NCBI GenBank assembly: GCA_000381565.1
Contig: KB906724.1
Span: 2,420,801-2,484,800, forward strand
DNA: 64,000 bases
Direction of reading: 5' to 3'
DNA from: Oxalobacteraceae bacterium AB_14
Lineage (GTDB): Bacteria > Pseudomonadota > Gammaproteobacteria > Burkholderiales > Burkholderiaceae_D
Shown here: piece by piece, positions 17,587 to 27,571 of the stretch
Position numbering within the stretch: position 1 is the stretch's first letter
Layout: every line of letters starts with the position of its first letter
Notes under the pieces: model-generated
The model's database searches: none
The model's input: only the letters and a program-made list of their open reading frames with translations
What the model was told of the DNA's origin: nothing
Translations under genes and position numbers: made by a program

Positions 17587-18093
17587 ATGGAAAGTTCCCG
17601 CTGGGTAGTGATGGGTGTCAGTGGCTGCGGCAAGAGCACGGTGGGCCAGGCGCTGGCCGGCGCGCTGGCCGTCTCCTACGTCGAGGGCGACCAGTTCCAC
17701 CCGCCGGCGAACGTGGCCAAGATGTCGGCCGGCATCGCCCTGGACGACGCCGACCGCCACGACTGGCTGCAGACCCTGGCCGGGCAGGTGCACGGCGCGC
17801 GGCTGCAGAACATTGGCCTGGTGCTGGGCTGCTCGGCGCTGAAGCGCAAATACCGCGACCAGTTGCGCCTGGCCGATCCGGCGCTGCGCTTCGCCCACCT
17901 GAACGGTGCGCGCGAACTGATCGCCGGCCGCTTGCAGGCGCGGGTCGGCCACTACATGCCGCCGTCGCTGCTGGACAGCCAAATGCATGACCTGGAACCG
18001 CTGCAGGAGGACGAGGCCGGCGTCACGCTGGACATCGCCGATGCGCCGCAGACGCTGGTGGGGCATATCCTCGCCAGCGAAATCAGTACCTGA
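17587..18093 (+). CDS. gntK: Gluconokinase (168 aa)
   Basis: GntK phosphorylates D-gluconate to 6-phosphogluconate with ATP in the cytoplasm. The protein starts MESSRWVVMGVSGCGKSTVGQALA (P-loop GVSGCGKST). The family blocks EGDQFHPPANVAKMSAGIALDDADRHDWL and CSALKRKYRDQLR follow, as does YMPPSLLDSQMHDLEPL. The start at 17587 is seven bases after GGAG; an ATG at 17581 and earlier in-frame ones would include an unrelated leader containing operator 2. Two LacI-type operators and a promoter precede it. No 6-phosphogluconate dehydratase or aldolase is adjacent. Confidence 0.96.
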   Translation: MESSRWVVMGVSGCGKSTVGQALAGALAVSYVEGDQFHPPANVAKMSAGIALDDADRHDWLQTLAGQVHGARLQNIGLVLGCSALKRKYRDQLRLADPALRFAHLNGARELIAGRLQARVGHYMPPSLLDSQMHDLEPLQEDEAGVTLDIADAPQTLVGHILASEIST

Positions 18094-18211
18094 CTTGACC
18101 GAATACCGCCTGGCTTGACGGGTCGGGCAGCGTTGCATGCAGTGCGTAGCGGAGCCGTCAGAAATTCCGCGCGTTGACCATTACCTTATAAAAATAGTGC
18201 AGGAGACTACA

Positions 18212-21187
18212 ATGCGTACACGTAACAAAATCATGAGTCTGGCCGTGGCCAGCGCTTGCTGCTGGATCGCCATGCCAGCTTATGCGCAGCAAGCCGCTGC
18301 GGGCACGCCCGCCGCCCCCGGCGACCAGACCCCGCCCAACGCCGACGCGAAGGCCGAGGCCGCGCCGGTGCAGACGGTGGTGACGGTGTCCGGCTCGCGC
18401 ATCGCCTCGCGCGGCTTCACCCAGCCAACACCGACCACCGTGCTGAACGCGGACGACCTGGCCAAGAACGCCCAGCCGAACATCTTCAACACCATCGCCG
18501 AACTGCCGGCGCTGCAGGGAAGCACCGGCCGCACCACCAGCACCAACAGCACCTCCAGCGGCATCCAGGGCTTGAGCTCGCTGAGCCTGCGCGGCCTGGG
18601 CCCGATCCGCACGCTGACCCTGCTGGACGGCCAGCGCGTGGTGGGCGCCAACGTCACCGGCGTGACCGACGTCAGCCAGTTCCCGCAACTACTGGTCAAG
18701 CGCGTCGACGTGGTCACCGGCGGCGCTTCGGCGTCCTACGGTTCGGACGCGATCGGCGGCGTGGTCAACTTCGTCACCGACAAGAAATTCGAAGGCTTCA
18801 AGGCCAACGTCGAAGGCGGCCAGACCACCTACCACGACGACCGCAACGGCACCGTGCAGGCGGCCTGGGGCAAGGGCTTCATGGACGACCGCCTGCATGT
18901 CGAAGTCAGCGGCGAGTTCGGCCGCGAGAAGGGCATCGATTCGCCTGGATTCGGCGAAGTCGGTCCCAACGGGCGCAGCTGGTACAAGAACACCGCCTAC
19001 CAGATTCGTCCGCTGGCGCAGACCAACGACGGCAAGCCGCAATACACCGTCATCGACCACGCCCAGCAATACCAGTACGCCAAGTACGGCCTGATCACCA
19101 ACGGCCCGCTGCAAGGCACGGCCTTCGGCCCCGGCGGCGCACCCTACCAGTTCAACTACGGTGGCGGCGGCAAGCCGACCGGCACCGGCGCGGTGACCGG
19201 CTGCGTCAACCCGTTCTGCGTCGGCGGCGACTTGAGCGGCAGCGTCGGCGCCGGCACCAACCTGGCGATGGACCTGAAACGCCAGGTGGCGTACACCCGC
19301 GTCGGCTTCGACATCAATCCCGACCACGAGATCTACCTGACCACCAACTTCGGCAAAGTCGAATCGGTGTTCTCGCCGAACCCGGGCGCGGCCAAGAACG
19401 CCAACCTGACGATCCAGTGCGACAACCCGTTCCTGCCGGCGTCCATCGTGGCCGCCTGCGCGGCCAACAAGATCACCAGCTTCCAGTACGGCACGGCCAA
19501 TGCCGAATTCCCGCGCAACATCAACGTCCATCCGACCCGCCAGATGGAACGCGTGGTGCTTGGCGCCGAAGGCCGCTTCCAGCTGGCCGGCAAGGAATGG
19601 TCGTACGACGCCTACGCCGAATATGGCCAGAACAAGACCGACATCATTGTCCACGACATCTCGCTCAATGCGCGCTACGACGCCGCCATCGACGCGGTGC
19701 GCGGCCCGAACGGCAACATCGTCTGCCGCAACCCGGTCGCGGCGGCTTCCGGCTGCGTGCCGCTGAACATCATCGGCGACGTGCCGGCCGACCCGGCGGC
19801 GATGGCCTACATCGAACCGGGCATGGGCCCGCAACAGCACACCAAGCAAACGCAGCAGGTCGCCAGCTTCAACTTGCACGGCGAACCGTTCGAATCGTGG
19901 GCCGGCCCTATCGCCGTGGCGACCGGCGCCGAGTACCGCCGCGAACACTACAGCGTGACCGGCGACCCTTACGGCAACGGCGTCTCCGCAGGCAGCCCGA
20001 ACACGCCGGACTATCCGGCCGATCCGCTGCTGAACACGGCGGTGGGCAACAACTGGTACGCCGGCAACTATCACAACGCCTCGGGCACCTACGACGTCAA
20101 GGAAGCCTACGTCGAGCTGAACGTTCCGATGCTCAAGTCCGCCACCTTCGGCGAGGCCAACCTGAACGTGGCCGACCGCCGCACCAAGTACAGCACCTCC
20201 GGCAGCGTGGAAAGCTGGAAGATCGGCGGCAGCTGGAAGACCCCGGTCGACGGCCTGAGCTTCCGCGCGGTGACCTCGAAAGACGTGCGCGCACCGAACT
20301 TGAGCGAACTGTACGCGGCCGCCGTGGTGGTGAACAACGTGGTCAGCTACCAGGGCAACACCATCACGGTCCAGCAGCGCACGGTCGGCAACACCAATCT
20401 GCGTCCCGAGATCGCCCGCAACACGGTGTTCGGTGCGGTGCTGAACCAGCCCAAATGGCTGCCTGGCTTCAGCGCCTCGGTCGACTACTTCGACATCAAG
20501 GTCGACGGCGTGATCTCGTCCCTGTCGGCGCAGCAGGAAGTCGACCTGTGCGTGGCCGGCAACCAGGAAATCTGCTCGGCGATGGTGCTCAACAGTGCCA
20601 ACACCACCAACAACTACGTGACGGTGCAGGCGTTCAACCTGGCATCGCTGCGCAACAAGGGCTACGACATCGAGGCGGCCTACCGCATGAACCTGAAGGA
20701 CTTCGGCCTGCCGGGCCGCCTGACCTTCCGCGCGCTGGCCACCCGTACCATCAGCTTCCTGACCGATCCTGGCGTGGTGGGTACGATCCCGTCTGAAGGC
20801 GCCGGCAACAATCTGGGCGGCACGCCGAAGTGGAAGGGCCTGGCGTCGCAAGCGTGGGACACCGACAAGCTCGGCCTGATGCTGACCGAACGCTGGATCA
20901 GCAAAGGCGTCTACAGCAACGAGTTCATCGAGTGCCAGACCAATTGCCCGGTGTCGACCACGATACACCCGACCATCTTCAACAACCAGATGAAAGGCGC
21001 GTTCTACGTCGACCTCGGCGGCACCTACAAGGTCAATGCGAAGACCACCGCCTACTTCAAGATCGACAACATCGGCGACGTCGATCCGGTGGCGGCGCCC
21101 CAGTCCAACCTGAGCTTCGCCATCAACCCGACGCTGTACGACGTGTTGGGCCGGGTGTACCGCGCTGGTGTGCGTTACAGTTTCTAA
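18212..21187 (+). CDS. TonB-dependent outer membrane receptor (991 aa)
   Basis: The start MRTRNKIMSLAVASACC is preceded by AGGAG and gives a signal peptide ending AYA-Q. The plug domain (about 55-190) has QTVVTVSGSRIASRGF (TonB-box-like region), LSSLSLRGLGPIRTLTLLDGQR and KRVDVVTGGASASYGSDAIGG. The rest is a large 22-strand-type barrel ending RVYRAGVRYSF with the expected terminal Phe. The length and the Gly/Asn-rich loops are typical of the large receptors used by Xanthomonas, Caulobacter and Massilia for oligosaccharides. It is followed after 19 nt by a double beta-helix polysaccharide-active protein and an esterase, so it probably imports the oligosaccharides they release. The substrate is not known. 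Confidence 0.93.
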   Translation: MRTRNKIMSLAVASACCWIAMPAYAQQAAAGTPAAPGDQTPPNADAKAEAAPVQTVVTVSGSRIASRGFTQPTPTTVLNADDLAKNAQPNIFNTIAELPALQGSTGRTTSTNSTSSGIQGLSSLSLRGLGPIRTLTLLDGQRVVGANVTGVTDVSQFPQLLVKRVDVVTGGASASYGSDAIGGVVNFVTDKKFEGFKANVEGGQTTYHDDRNGTVQAAWGKGFMDDRLHVEVSGEFGREKGIDSPGFGEVGPNGRSWYKNTAYQIRPLAQTNDGKPQYTVIDHAQQYQYAKYGLITNGPLQGTAFGPGGAPYQFNYGGGGKPTGTGAVTGCVNPFCVGGDLSGSVGAGTNLAMDLKRQVAYTRVGFDINPDHEIYLTTNFGKVESVFSPNPGAAKNANLTIQCDNPFLPASIVAACAANKITSFQYGTANAEFPRNINVHPTRQMERVVLGAEGRFQLAGKEWSYDAYAEYGQNKTDIIVHDISLNARYDAAIDAVRGPNGNIVCRNPVAAASGCVPLNIIGDVPADPAAMAYIEPGMGPQQHTKQTQQVASFNLHGEPFESWAGPIAVATGAEYRREHYSVTGDPYGNGVSAGSPNTPDYPADPLLNTAVGNNWYAGNYHNASGTYDVKEAYVELNVPMLKSATFGEANLNVADRRTKYSTSGSVESWKIGGSWKTPVDGLSFRAVTSKDVRAPNLSELYAAAVVVNNVVSYQGNTITVQQRTVGNTNLRPEIARNTVFGAVLNQPKWLPGFSASVDYFDIKVDGVISSLSAQQEVDLCVAGNQEICSAMVLNSANTTNNYVTVQAFNLASLRNKGYDIEAAYRMNLKDFGLPGRLTFRALATRTISFLTDPGVVGTIPSEGAGNNLGGTPKWKGLASQAWDTDKLGLMLTERWISKGVYSNEFIECQTNCPVSTTIHPTIFNNQMKGAFYVDLGGTYKVNAKTTAYFKIDNIGDVDPVAAPQSNLSFAINPTLYDVLGRVYRAGVRYSF

Positions 21188-21206
21188 GCCATCCTGGGCG
21201 ATGCGC

Positions 21207-24200
21207 ATGACTAGTCTAACTATGAGTATCGCCCTGGTGGCCACGGCTGCGGTTCTGTGCGCGCAGCCGGTCGTCCATGCCGCGCAAGCCGCGTCGACTT
21301 CCGCCTACCAGACCATGCCGGACGACCCGCGCGCCGTGAAAGTGCGGGGCAGGGGCGACGGCGTGGCCGACGACACCGACGCCATCCAGCAGGCCGTCAC
21401 CAGCGCGGCCAACAAAGGCGAGGGCGGCGTGGTGTTCCTGCCATCGGGCCGGTATCGCATTTCCCGTTCCATCCTGGTGCCGCCAGCAGTGCGCCTGTAC
21501 GGCGTCGGCCGGACGCGGCCGGTGTTGGTGCTCGGCGCGCACACGCCGGGCTTCCAGACGGGCGTCGGCAACATGATCGTGTTCACCGGCGGTGACCAGT
21601 ACACGGTGGGCAAGGTGCCGGTGCCGGTGGCCAGCGCCGTGCCGTTCAGCGACCAGGTGCGCGACGCCAATTCATCGACGTTTTATTCGGCGCTCAGCAA
21701 CGTCGATTTCGAGATCGGCGACGGCAATCCGGCCGCGACGGCGGTGCGGCTGCGCACGGCGCAGCACTCCTACCTGAGCCACATCGACTTTCATATCGGT
21801 TCCGGCCTGGCCGGCATCTACCAGGTCGGCAACGAGAGTTTCGACCTGAAGTTCTACGGCGGACGCTATGGCATCCTGACCGAGAAGACTTCGCCGGCGT
21901 GGCCATACACGCTGATGGATTCGAGCTTCGAAGGCCAGCGCGATGCCGCCATCCGCGAACACGAAGCGGGACTCACGCTGATCAACACCAGCATCCGCAA
22001 CACGCCGGTGGGCATCGAGATCGACCGCGGCTACGGCGACTGGCTGTGGGGTAAGGACGTGCGCTTCGAGAATGTGTCGAAGGCGGCGGTGGTCATCAGC
22101 AACGAGGGCAACGTCTACACGCAGGTCGGCTTTGACCACGCAGTGGCCCGCAACACGCCGGTGTTCGCGCGCTTCCGCGACAGCGGCAAGACTATCGTCG
22201 GCGTCGGCGCCGGCGCCGCCTACGCGGTCAGGCAATTCAGCTACGGCCTGGCGTTGCCCGGCCTGGGCAGCAGCGGCCAGTTCGCCACCAGCATCAAGAT
22301 GGAAGCGCTGAAAGCGTTGCCGGCCGCGCCGCGCCAGGTCATGCGTGCGCTGCCGTCAAGTGCCGAATGGGCCAACGTGCGCGGCTTCGGCGCGCTCGGC
22401 GACGGCCAGGCCGACGATACGGCCGCGATCCAGAAAGCCATCGACAGCAAGCGCGTGGTGTACCTGCCGCTGGGCTTCTACATCGTCAACGACACCATCC
22501 GCATGAAGCCGGACACGGTGCTCATCGGACTGCATCCAGGCCTGACGCAGCTGGTGCTGCCGAACGGCTCGCCGCTGTACGCCGGCGTCGACGGCCCGAA
22601 AGCGCTGCTGGAAAGCGCCAGGGGCGGCGACGCCATGGTCACCGGCTTCGGCCTGGCCACCGGCGAAGTCAACCCGCGCGCGACGGCGCTGCTGTGGAAG
22701 GCGGGCGCCGATTCGCTGGTCGACGACATCCGCGTCCAGGGCGGCCACGGCACGCGGCTGTACGACGGCACGCGGCGCGATCCCTACCAGAAGCGCGCCG
22801 ACTTCGACCCGACCGCGCACTGGGATCGCCAGTACCCGAGCATCTGGGTGACCGATGGCGGCGGCGGCACCTTCGTGGCCTGCTGGACACCAAGCACCTT
22901 CGCACAGGCGGGCTTCTACGTGTCGAACACCAAGACGCCGGGCAAGGTCTACGAACTGTCGGCCGAACACCATATCCGCGCCGAGATCGTGCTCGATGGC
23001 GTGGAGAACTGGGAATTCCTGGCGCCGCAAACCGAAGAGGAAGTGCGCGATGGCATGGACTCGGTGTCGCTGGAGATCCGCAATTCGAAGAATCTGCTGT
23101 TCGCCAATTACCATGCCTACCGCGTCACGCGTTCCATCAAGCCTGCGCCATCGGCGGTCAAGTTGAGCAATTCCAGCGGCATCCGCTTCCGCAACGTGCA
23201 CGTCAACGGCGAGAGCGGCTACGCCACCTGCGACGACAACGGCTGCGACACCTATCTGCGTATCACCAAGTACCCGTATGAGAACGCGCTGCAGGATGTC
23301 ACCCGCAAGCTGGAGGTGCGCGAGCGCGAGTTCGCTGCGCTCGATGTCGGCGCCGCCGGTCCAGTAGCCGCCGCCGATGCGGGCGTCGGCGCCGGCGTCA
23401 GGATCGACAAGCTCGAAGGCGAATTCTATTCGATCGCCGGCGCGGCGGTTGACCCCCAAGGCAAACTCTATTTTGTCGATCGCCGTTTCCAGCGCATCTA
23501 CAGCTGGTCCAGGGGCGAGGGCCTGCTGGTGGTGCGCGACGCGCCGCTGGACGCCGTCAACCTGGCCTTCGACCGGAGCGGCGCGCTGATGGTGCTGTCC
23601 TCGCACGGTGCGGAAGGCACGGTCTACTCGTTCCACCCCGATCAGCCGGCCGGCCCGCTGACACTGATCAAGCCGACGCCGGTCGCCGCCCACGCTGGCG
23701 CCCGAACCGTGGTGCCGGTCAATTTCTGGCGGAACGGCGAGTTCCGCGACCAGCTGAACCCGGACACCTACGAGTTCACCACGCTGGCTGACATGTTCGC
23801 CCGCGATGTCGCGCTGCCGAAGCCGCGCGAGTACGTATCGCCGGACGGCAGCCTGGTGATGCCGGCCTACCGCGTGTTCCAGCAAGGTCCGGCCAATCAC
23901 CTCGGCCACCGCTTCTCCGACACGCTCGACACGCACGGCCTGGTGGCGGCCGGCGCCAACGGCCGCGTGGTGTTCACCAACGGCTCCGAGAACCGCACCT
24001 ACAGCGGCGTGATCGGGCAGGGCGGCGGCATCGGCGACTTGAAACAGGTCGCCAACCGGGGCGGCGAGAGCGTCGCGGTGGACAAGGCCGGCAACGTGTA
24101 TGTCGCCAATGGCCAGGTGTTCGTCTACGCGCCGGACGGCAAGGAAATCGGCCGCATCGATGTGCCGGAACGTCCGCTGCAATTGATCTTCGGCGGCGAC

Positions 24201-24269
24201 GGCGACGGTACGCTGTTCATCCTGACTCACCATACCCTTTACGCTGCGGGAGGCTTCAATGGGCATTAA
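21207..24269 (+). CDS. Exported double beta-helix (GH55/pectate-lyase-3-like) protein with C-terminal beta-propeller (1020 aa)
   Basis: A signal peptide (MTSLTMSIALVATAAVLC..HAA) is followed by two Pectate_lyase_3 units. The first starts around residue 40 (KVRGRGDGVADDTDAIQQAV, FLPSGRYRISRSI), the second around 390 (VRGFGALGDGQADDTAAIQ, YLPLGFYIVNDTI). Two such beta-helices in tandem are the layout of GH55 exo-beta-1,3-glucanases. The last 280 residues (SIAGAAVDPQGKLYFVDRRFQRIYSWSRG, SVAVDKAGNVYVANGQVFVYAPDG) look like an NHL/SMP-30-type beta-propeller, which GH55 enzymes normally lack. The start could instead be ATG 21201. The gene overlaps the esterase by 11 nt and follows the TonB receptor. 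The polysaccharide it acts on is unknown. Confidence 0.78.
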   Translation: MTSLTMSIALVATAAVLCAQPVVHAAQAASTSAYQTMPDDPRAVKVRGRGDGVADDTDAIQQAVTSAANKGEGGVVFLPSGRYRISRSILVPPAVRLYGVGRTRPVLVLGAHTPGFQTGVGNMIVFTGGDQYTVGKVPVPVASAVPFSDQVRDANSSTFYSALSNVDFEIGDGNPAATAVRLRTAQHSYLSHIDFHIGSGLAGIYQVGNESFDLKFYGGRYGILTEKTSPAWPYTLMDSSFEGQRDAAIREHEAGLTLINTSIRNTPVGIEIDRGYGDWLWGKDVRFENVSKAAVVISNEGNVYTQVGFDHAVARNTPVFARFRDSGKTIVGVGAGAAYAVRQFSYGLALPGLGSSGQFATSIKMEALKALPAAPRQVMRALPSSAEWANVRGFGALGDGQADDTAAIQKAIDSKRVVYLPLGFYIVNDTIRMKPDTVLIGLHPGLTQLVLPNGSPLYAGVDGPKALLESARGGDAMVTGFGLATGEVNPRATALLWKAGADSLVDDIRVQGGHGTRLYDGTRRDPYQKRADFDPTAHWDRQYPSIWVTDGGGGTFVACWTPSTFAQAGFYVSNTKTPGKVYELSAEHHIRAEIVLDGVENWEFLAPQTEEEVRDGMDSVSLEIRNSKNLLFANYHAYRVTRSIKPAPSAVKLSNSSGIRFRNVHVNGESGYATCDDNGCDTYLRITKYPYENALQDVTRKLEVREREFAALDVGAAGPVAAADAGVGAGVRIDKLEGEFYSIAGAAVDPQGKLYFVDRRFQRIYSWSRGEGLLVVRDAPLDAVNLAFDRSGALMVLSSHGAEGTVYSFHPDQPAGPLTLIKPTPVAAHAGARTVVPVNFWRNGEFRDQLNPDTYEFTTLADMFARDVALPKPREYVSPDGSLVMPAYRVFQQGPANHLGHRFSDTLDTHGLVAAGANGRVVFTNGSENRTYSGVIGQGGGIGDLKQVANRGGESVAVDKAGNVYVANGQVFVYAPDGKEIGRIDVPERPLQLIFGGDGDGTLFILTHHTLYAAGGFNGH

Positions 24270-25143
24270 CAAATTTAGCTTGGCGCTGCTGTTGCTGTGC
24301 GCGCAGGCGGGGGCGCAGCAGACCGTTCAACTGTGGCCCCATGGCGCGCCGGGTTCGGAGCAGCGACACAACGAAGCTGAGACGGTGCAGAACACCTACA
24401 TCAGCAACATCCATGATCCGTCGCTGACAGTGGTCGAGGCCGATCCGCGCCACGCCAACGGCGCCGCCGTGATCGTGGTGCCGGGCGGCGGCCATCGCAT
24501 GCTGGTGTGGAATAACGAAGGACTGGTGGCGGCCAAGTCGCTGAACCGTTCCGGCGTCACCGCCTTCGTGTTGAAGTATCGGCTCGCGCGCGACCAGGGC
24601 TCGACCTACAGCATCGAGAACGATGCGGCCGCCGACCTGCGGCGCGCGGTGCGCTGGGTGAGGGCGCATGCGGCGCAGTACAAGATCGATCCGAACCGGC
24701 TCGGCATCATGGGCTTCTCTGCCGGTGGCGAACTGGTGTCGCTGGTGGCCGACAATCCGGCGCCAGCACCGGCGGGCGTGGCGGACGCCGTCGATAAACT
24801 GAGCGCGCGGCCGGACTTCCAGGTGCTGGTCTATCCCGGTCCGCTGGGCGTGCCGGCCAAGGCCGTGCAGAACGCACCGCCGGCCTTCATCGTCGCGGGA
24901 TCGCGGGACAAGTGCTGCGCGCCGCCGGCCATCGCCCTGTATCAGCAACTGGCGGCGGCGGGCGTGTCGGCCGAGCTGCACATGTATGCGGAGACCGACC
25001 ACGCCTTCAACATGGGCCAGCGTTCGGAGCGCCTGTCTGACGTGCACTGGCCGGACCGCCTGGCCGACTGGCTAGCCGACGGCGGTTGGCTGATTTCGCA
25101 CGGCGGCGAGGCGCCGCAGGGCGTGCCGTCGCCGGCGCGATAG
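24259..25143 (+). CDS. Exported alpha/beta-hydrolase, carbohydrate esterase-like (294 aa)
   Basis: A signal peptide (MGINKFSLALLLLCAQAGAQ) leads to WPHGAPGS, a feature of acetyl-xylan/feruloyl-type BD-FAE esterases. VIVVPGGGHRMLVWNNEG is the oxyanion HGGG-like turn. The nucleophile lies in LGIMGFSAGGELVS, and the acid and His in VAGSRDKCCAPP and AETDHAFNMG. It probably removes acyl groups from a plant polysaccharide in the periplasm. It overlaps the beta-helix gene by 11 nt and so belongs to the TonB receptor / beta-helix operon. It converges on the GH94 gene, with 30 nt between the stops. Confidence 0.85.
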   Translation: MGINKFSLALLLLCAQAGAQQTVQLWPHGAPGSEQRHNEAETVQNTYISNIHDPSLTVVEADPRHANGAAVIVVPGGGHRMLVWNNEGLVAAKSLNRSGVTAFVLKYRLARDQGSTYSIENDAAADLRRAVRWVRAHAAQYKIDPNRLGIMGFSAGGELVSLVADNPAPAPAGVADAVDKLSARPDFQVLVYPGPLGVPAKAVQNAPPAFIVAGSRDKCCAPPAIALYQQLAAAGVSAELHMYAETDHAFNMGQRSERLSDVHWPDRLADWLADGGWLISHGGEAPQGVPSPAR

Positions 25144-25173
25144 CGTGCTGTTCGAAGCGCCTGCGAATTCCGC

Positions 25174-27558
25174 CTACGTCGCGGACCCGCGGCGCGGAAT
25201 TAATACCTCCAGCGCATAGACTCCGCCCGCAACGATACCGGTCACGCGGCCGCCAGGCAAACGCTTGCCTTCCCACCAGACCTGGATTTCTTCGACATCG
25301 GAGCGTTGTATGGACGCCTTGAACGTCGCGCCGCGAAATACACGCGTGACCTTGATGCCTTCCCATTCCTTCGGCAACTGCGGGCGCACCAGCAAGGCAT
25401 CGCCGTCGCCGCGCAGGCCGCACAGGCCTTCGATGAAGCAGCGGTAGGCCCACGACACGGTGCCGGTGTTGAACAACTGGCTGGAACGGCCGGCGGTACG
25501 CGGGTACTGGTGGTAGGCGCCGCGATAGTAATTCGGAATGAACACCGGCAGCTGGCCGCGCTGCAGGTAATCGGCCTCGCCCGGGCCGGGTATCATCTGG
25601 CGCAGCAGCTGGTAGGCGCGTTCGCTCTCGCCGATGGTGTACAGGCTGTAGATGTAGAACACGGCGGCGTGGTTGTAGACCGCGCCATTCTCCGCCGAAC
25701 CGGGATGCTTCTGCGTGACGCGCCCCACGTCGTCGCGCATGGCGCTGTAGGGCGGCGCGAACATGGCCACGCCGTACGGTGTGGCCAACTGCTCCTCCAC
25801 CTGCTCCAGCATCGATGCGCGCTGTTCCTCGCTGGCCGTGCCGCCGAGGATCGCCCACGCCTGCGGATTGAGCCAGATGCGGCCCTCCACGTCCCGGCTG
25901 ATGCCGAAGCGGACATCGTCGTCGGTGATGCCGCGCGCGTACCAGCCGCCGTCCCACAGGTGCTCGTTGGCGGCGAGGTTGACGGCCTTGGCGCCGGCGC
26001 GGAAACGGCTGGCGTCCGCCGCCAGCGGCGAGGCGTCGCCGCGCTGCTCGCAAATCTCCGCCCACAGGTTCAGCGCGTAGGCGGTGGCCACTGTCAGCCA
26101 GCCGGACACGCCGCGTCCCTTGTAGCCGACCATGTTCATCGGATCGCACCAGTCGCCCTGGGCGATGTAGCTCAGGCCGCGATGGTCGCGCGTCTGCAGC
26201 AGCCAGTCCATGGCGCTGCTCACGCGTTCGGCGACGGTGAGGGCGATGCCGTCCTCGTGGCCGGCCACGACCGCGTCCAAAATGTCATAGTCGTTGGTTT
26301 CGTCGAGGTAGACCTTCAGCGCGACCGGCAGCCACACGCAGTGGTCGGTGTGCGGCACCTGGTTGATGTATTTGAGCTCCGCCCCCTCGGCCAGCAGTAT
26401 CCCGTCCGGCATGGCGCCGCTGGCTTCCTGCTGCGACAGCGCGTGCAGGAAGGCGTTGCGCATGACGCCGGGCCTGATGAAGCTCATGCCCATGTTGTCC
26501 TGCAGGTAGTTGCGGGTTTGCGGATCGGTGCTCAGGCGATTGACGTCGCCGTGGTAGAACACCTGGCGCGGCAGCCAGTGGTTGACGAAGTTGTCCAGTT
26601 CCTTGTCCGGCGTTTCGATCCGCAGGCATCCGCGTCCGCCGGCGATGTAGCGGGCGTAGTCGGCGCGGGCGGCGGCGAAGGCGCCGGCGCCGAGATATTT
26701 TTCGCGCACGGCGCGGATCTCGGCGTCGTCGAATGCCGGGCCGAAGATGAAGCGGTAGTCGTGCGCCTCCGTGTCGGCCAACGCCAGGCGGTACTGCACC
26801 ACGGCGGTCGGCGTTTCGTAGCGGGCGTCGCTGTTGCCCAGCTGTTCATCCTGCAGCGCGCTTGGATGGTGCAAGCCGCCTTCGCCCTCGAACGCCATCT
26901 GCCGGACCTCCCACGCCACCGGCGCTTCCTCGCACAGGAAGTAGGTCTTGTCCTTGAAGTCCTTCTGCTTGAAGTAGTCGGCCACCTTTTGATACGGCGT
27001 GACGCAGCTGGCCACCACGCCGCCCAGGTCGGCGCGGTATTCGCCGGACTGGTTCATCCACGACATGTAGCCGATCGGGAAGTAGGGGTAGATGCTCAGC
27101 TTGCGTGCCCGGCCCGACAGGTTGGTCAGCCGCAGCGACCACAGTTCCACCACGTCGCTGACCGGCAGGCTCAGATTGAGCTCGACCCGCACGCCCAGGT
27201 GCTCGATGGTCCACGACAGGTCGCTTTTGCCGACCGAGAAATTGTAGCGCTCCAGCGGCGCGCGCACCGGCTCGTACGGCGCCGAGAACAGTTGGCCGGT
27301 TTCCTCGTCCTTGATGTAGAAGAAGCGTCCCGGATGATGGGCGTAGTAGTTCTGCTCCGGCTGCATGAAGGTCTTGGCCTCCAGGTTGGGCGCGTAGGCG
27401 TATTTGGCCGGTTCCGGCTGCATGAACTGCGCGGTGGCGTAGCCGCGGCAGGTCACTTGTATCATCATCTTCTGGTTCCACAGGAAGCCGGCCGCGCGCG
27501 GCATCGCCGTCGGGCTGGTCAGTTCGTAGCGGTCGCCGTCGTGGGTAGGGCCTAACAT
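25174..27558 (-). CDS. GH94 glycoside phosphorylase, probable cellobionic acid phosphorylase (794 aa)
   Basis: A cytoplasmic GH94 enzyme of about the size of characterised cellobionic acid phosphorylases, which split glucosyl-gluconate with phosphate into glucose 1-phosphate and gluconate. Supporting blocks are [38 protein letters not shown] and [18 protein letters not shown], the general acid Asp in [17 protein letters not shown] (most cellobiose phosphorylases have GDWND), and the phosphate-site stretch [27 protein letters not shown]. No signal peptide is present. The start ATG 27558 has GGAGA six bases upstream, 13 nt after the MFS gene. Substrate assignment is by remembered sequence resemblance plus linkage to a gluconokinase regulon. 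Laminaribionate or other aldonate substrates remain possible. Confidence 0.8.
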   Translation of the reverse strand: MLGPTHDGDRYELTSPTAMPRAAGFLWNQKMMIQVTCRGYATAQFMQPEPAKYAYAPNLEAKTFMQPEQNYYAHHPGRFFYIKDEETGQLFSAPYEPVRAPLERYNFSVGKSDLSWTIEHLGVRVELNLSLPVSDVVELWSLRLTNLSGRARKLSIYPYFPIGYMSWMNQSGEYRADLGGVVASCVTPYQKVADYFKQKDFKDKTYFLCEEAPVAWEVRQMAFEGEGGLHHPSALQDEQLGNSDARYETPTAVVQYRLALADTEAHDYRFIFGPAFDDAEIRAVREKYLGAGAFAAARADYARYIAGGRGCLRIETPDKELDNFVNHWLPRQVFYHGDVNRLSTDPQTRNYLQDNMGMSFIRPGVMRNAFLHALSQQEASGAMPDGILLAEGAELKYINQVPHTDHCVWLPVALKVYLDETNDYDILDAVVAGHEDGIALTVAERVSSAMDWLLQTRDHRGLSYIAQGDWCDPMNMVGYKGRGVSGWLTVATAYALNLWAEICEQRGDASPLAADASRFRAGAKAVNLAANEHLWDGGWYARGITDDDVRFGISRDVEGRIWLNPQAWAILGGTASEEQRASMLEQVEEQLATPYGVAMFAPPYSAMRDDVGRVTQKHPGSAENGAVYNHAAVFYIYSLYTIGESERAYQLLRQMIPGPGEADYLQRGQLPVFIPNYYRGAYHQYPRTAGRSSQLFNTGTVSWAYRCFIEGLCGLRGDGDALLVRPQLPKEWEGIKVTRVFRGATFKASIQRSDVEEIQVWWEGKRLPGGRVTGIVAGGVYALEVLIPRRGSAT

Positions 27559-27571
27559 TGAAACTCTCCGT

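Noticed and set aside
25174..27558. Fragment of a cyclic beta-glucan synthase (NdvB-like) instead of a phosphorylase
   Set aside because: The protein is complete at about 794 residues, lacks the GT84 and membrane parts of NdvB, and pairs with a sugar transporter.
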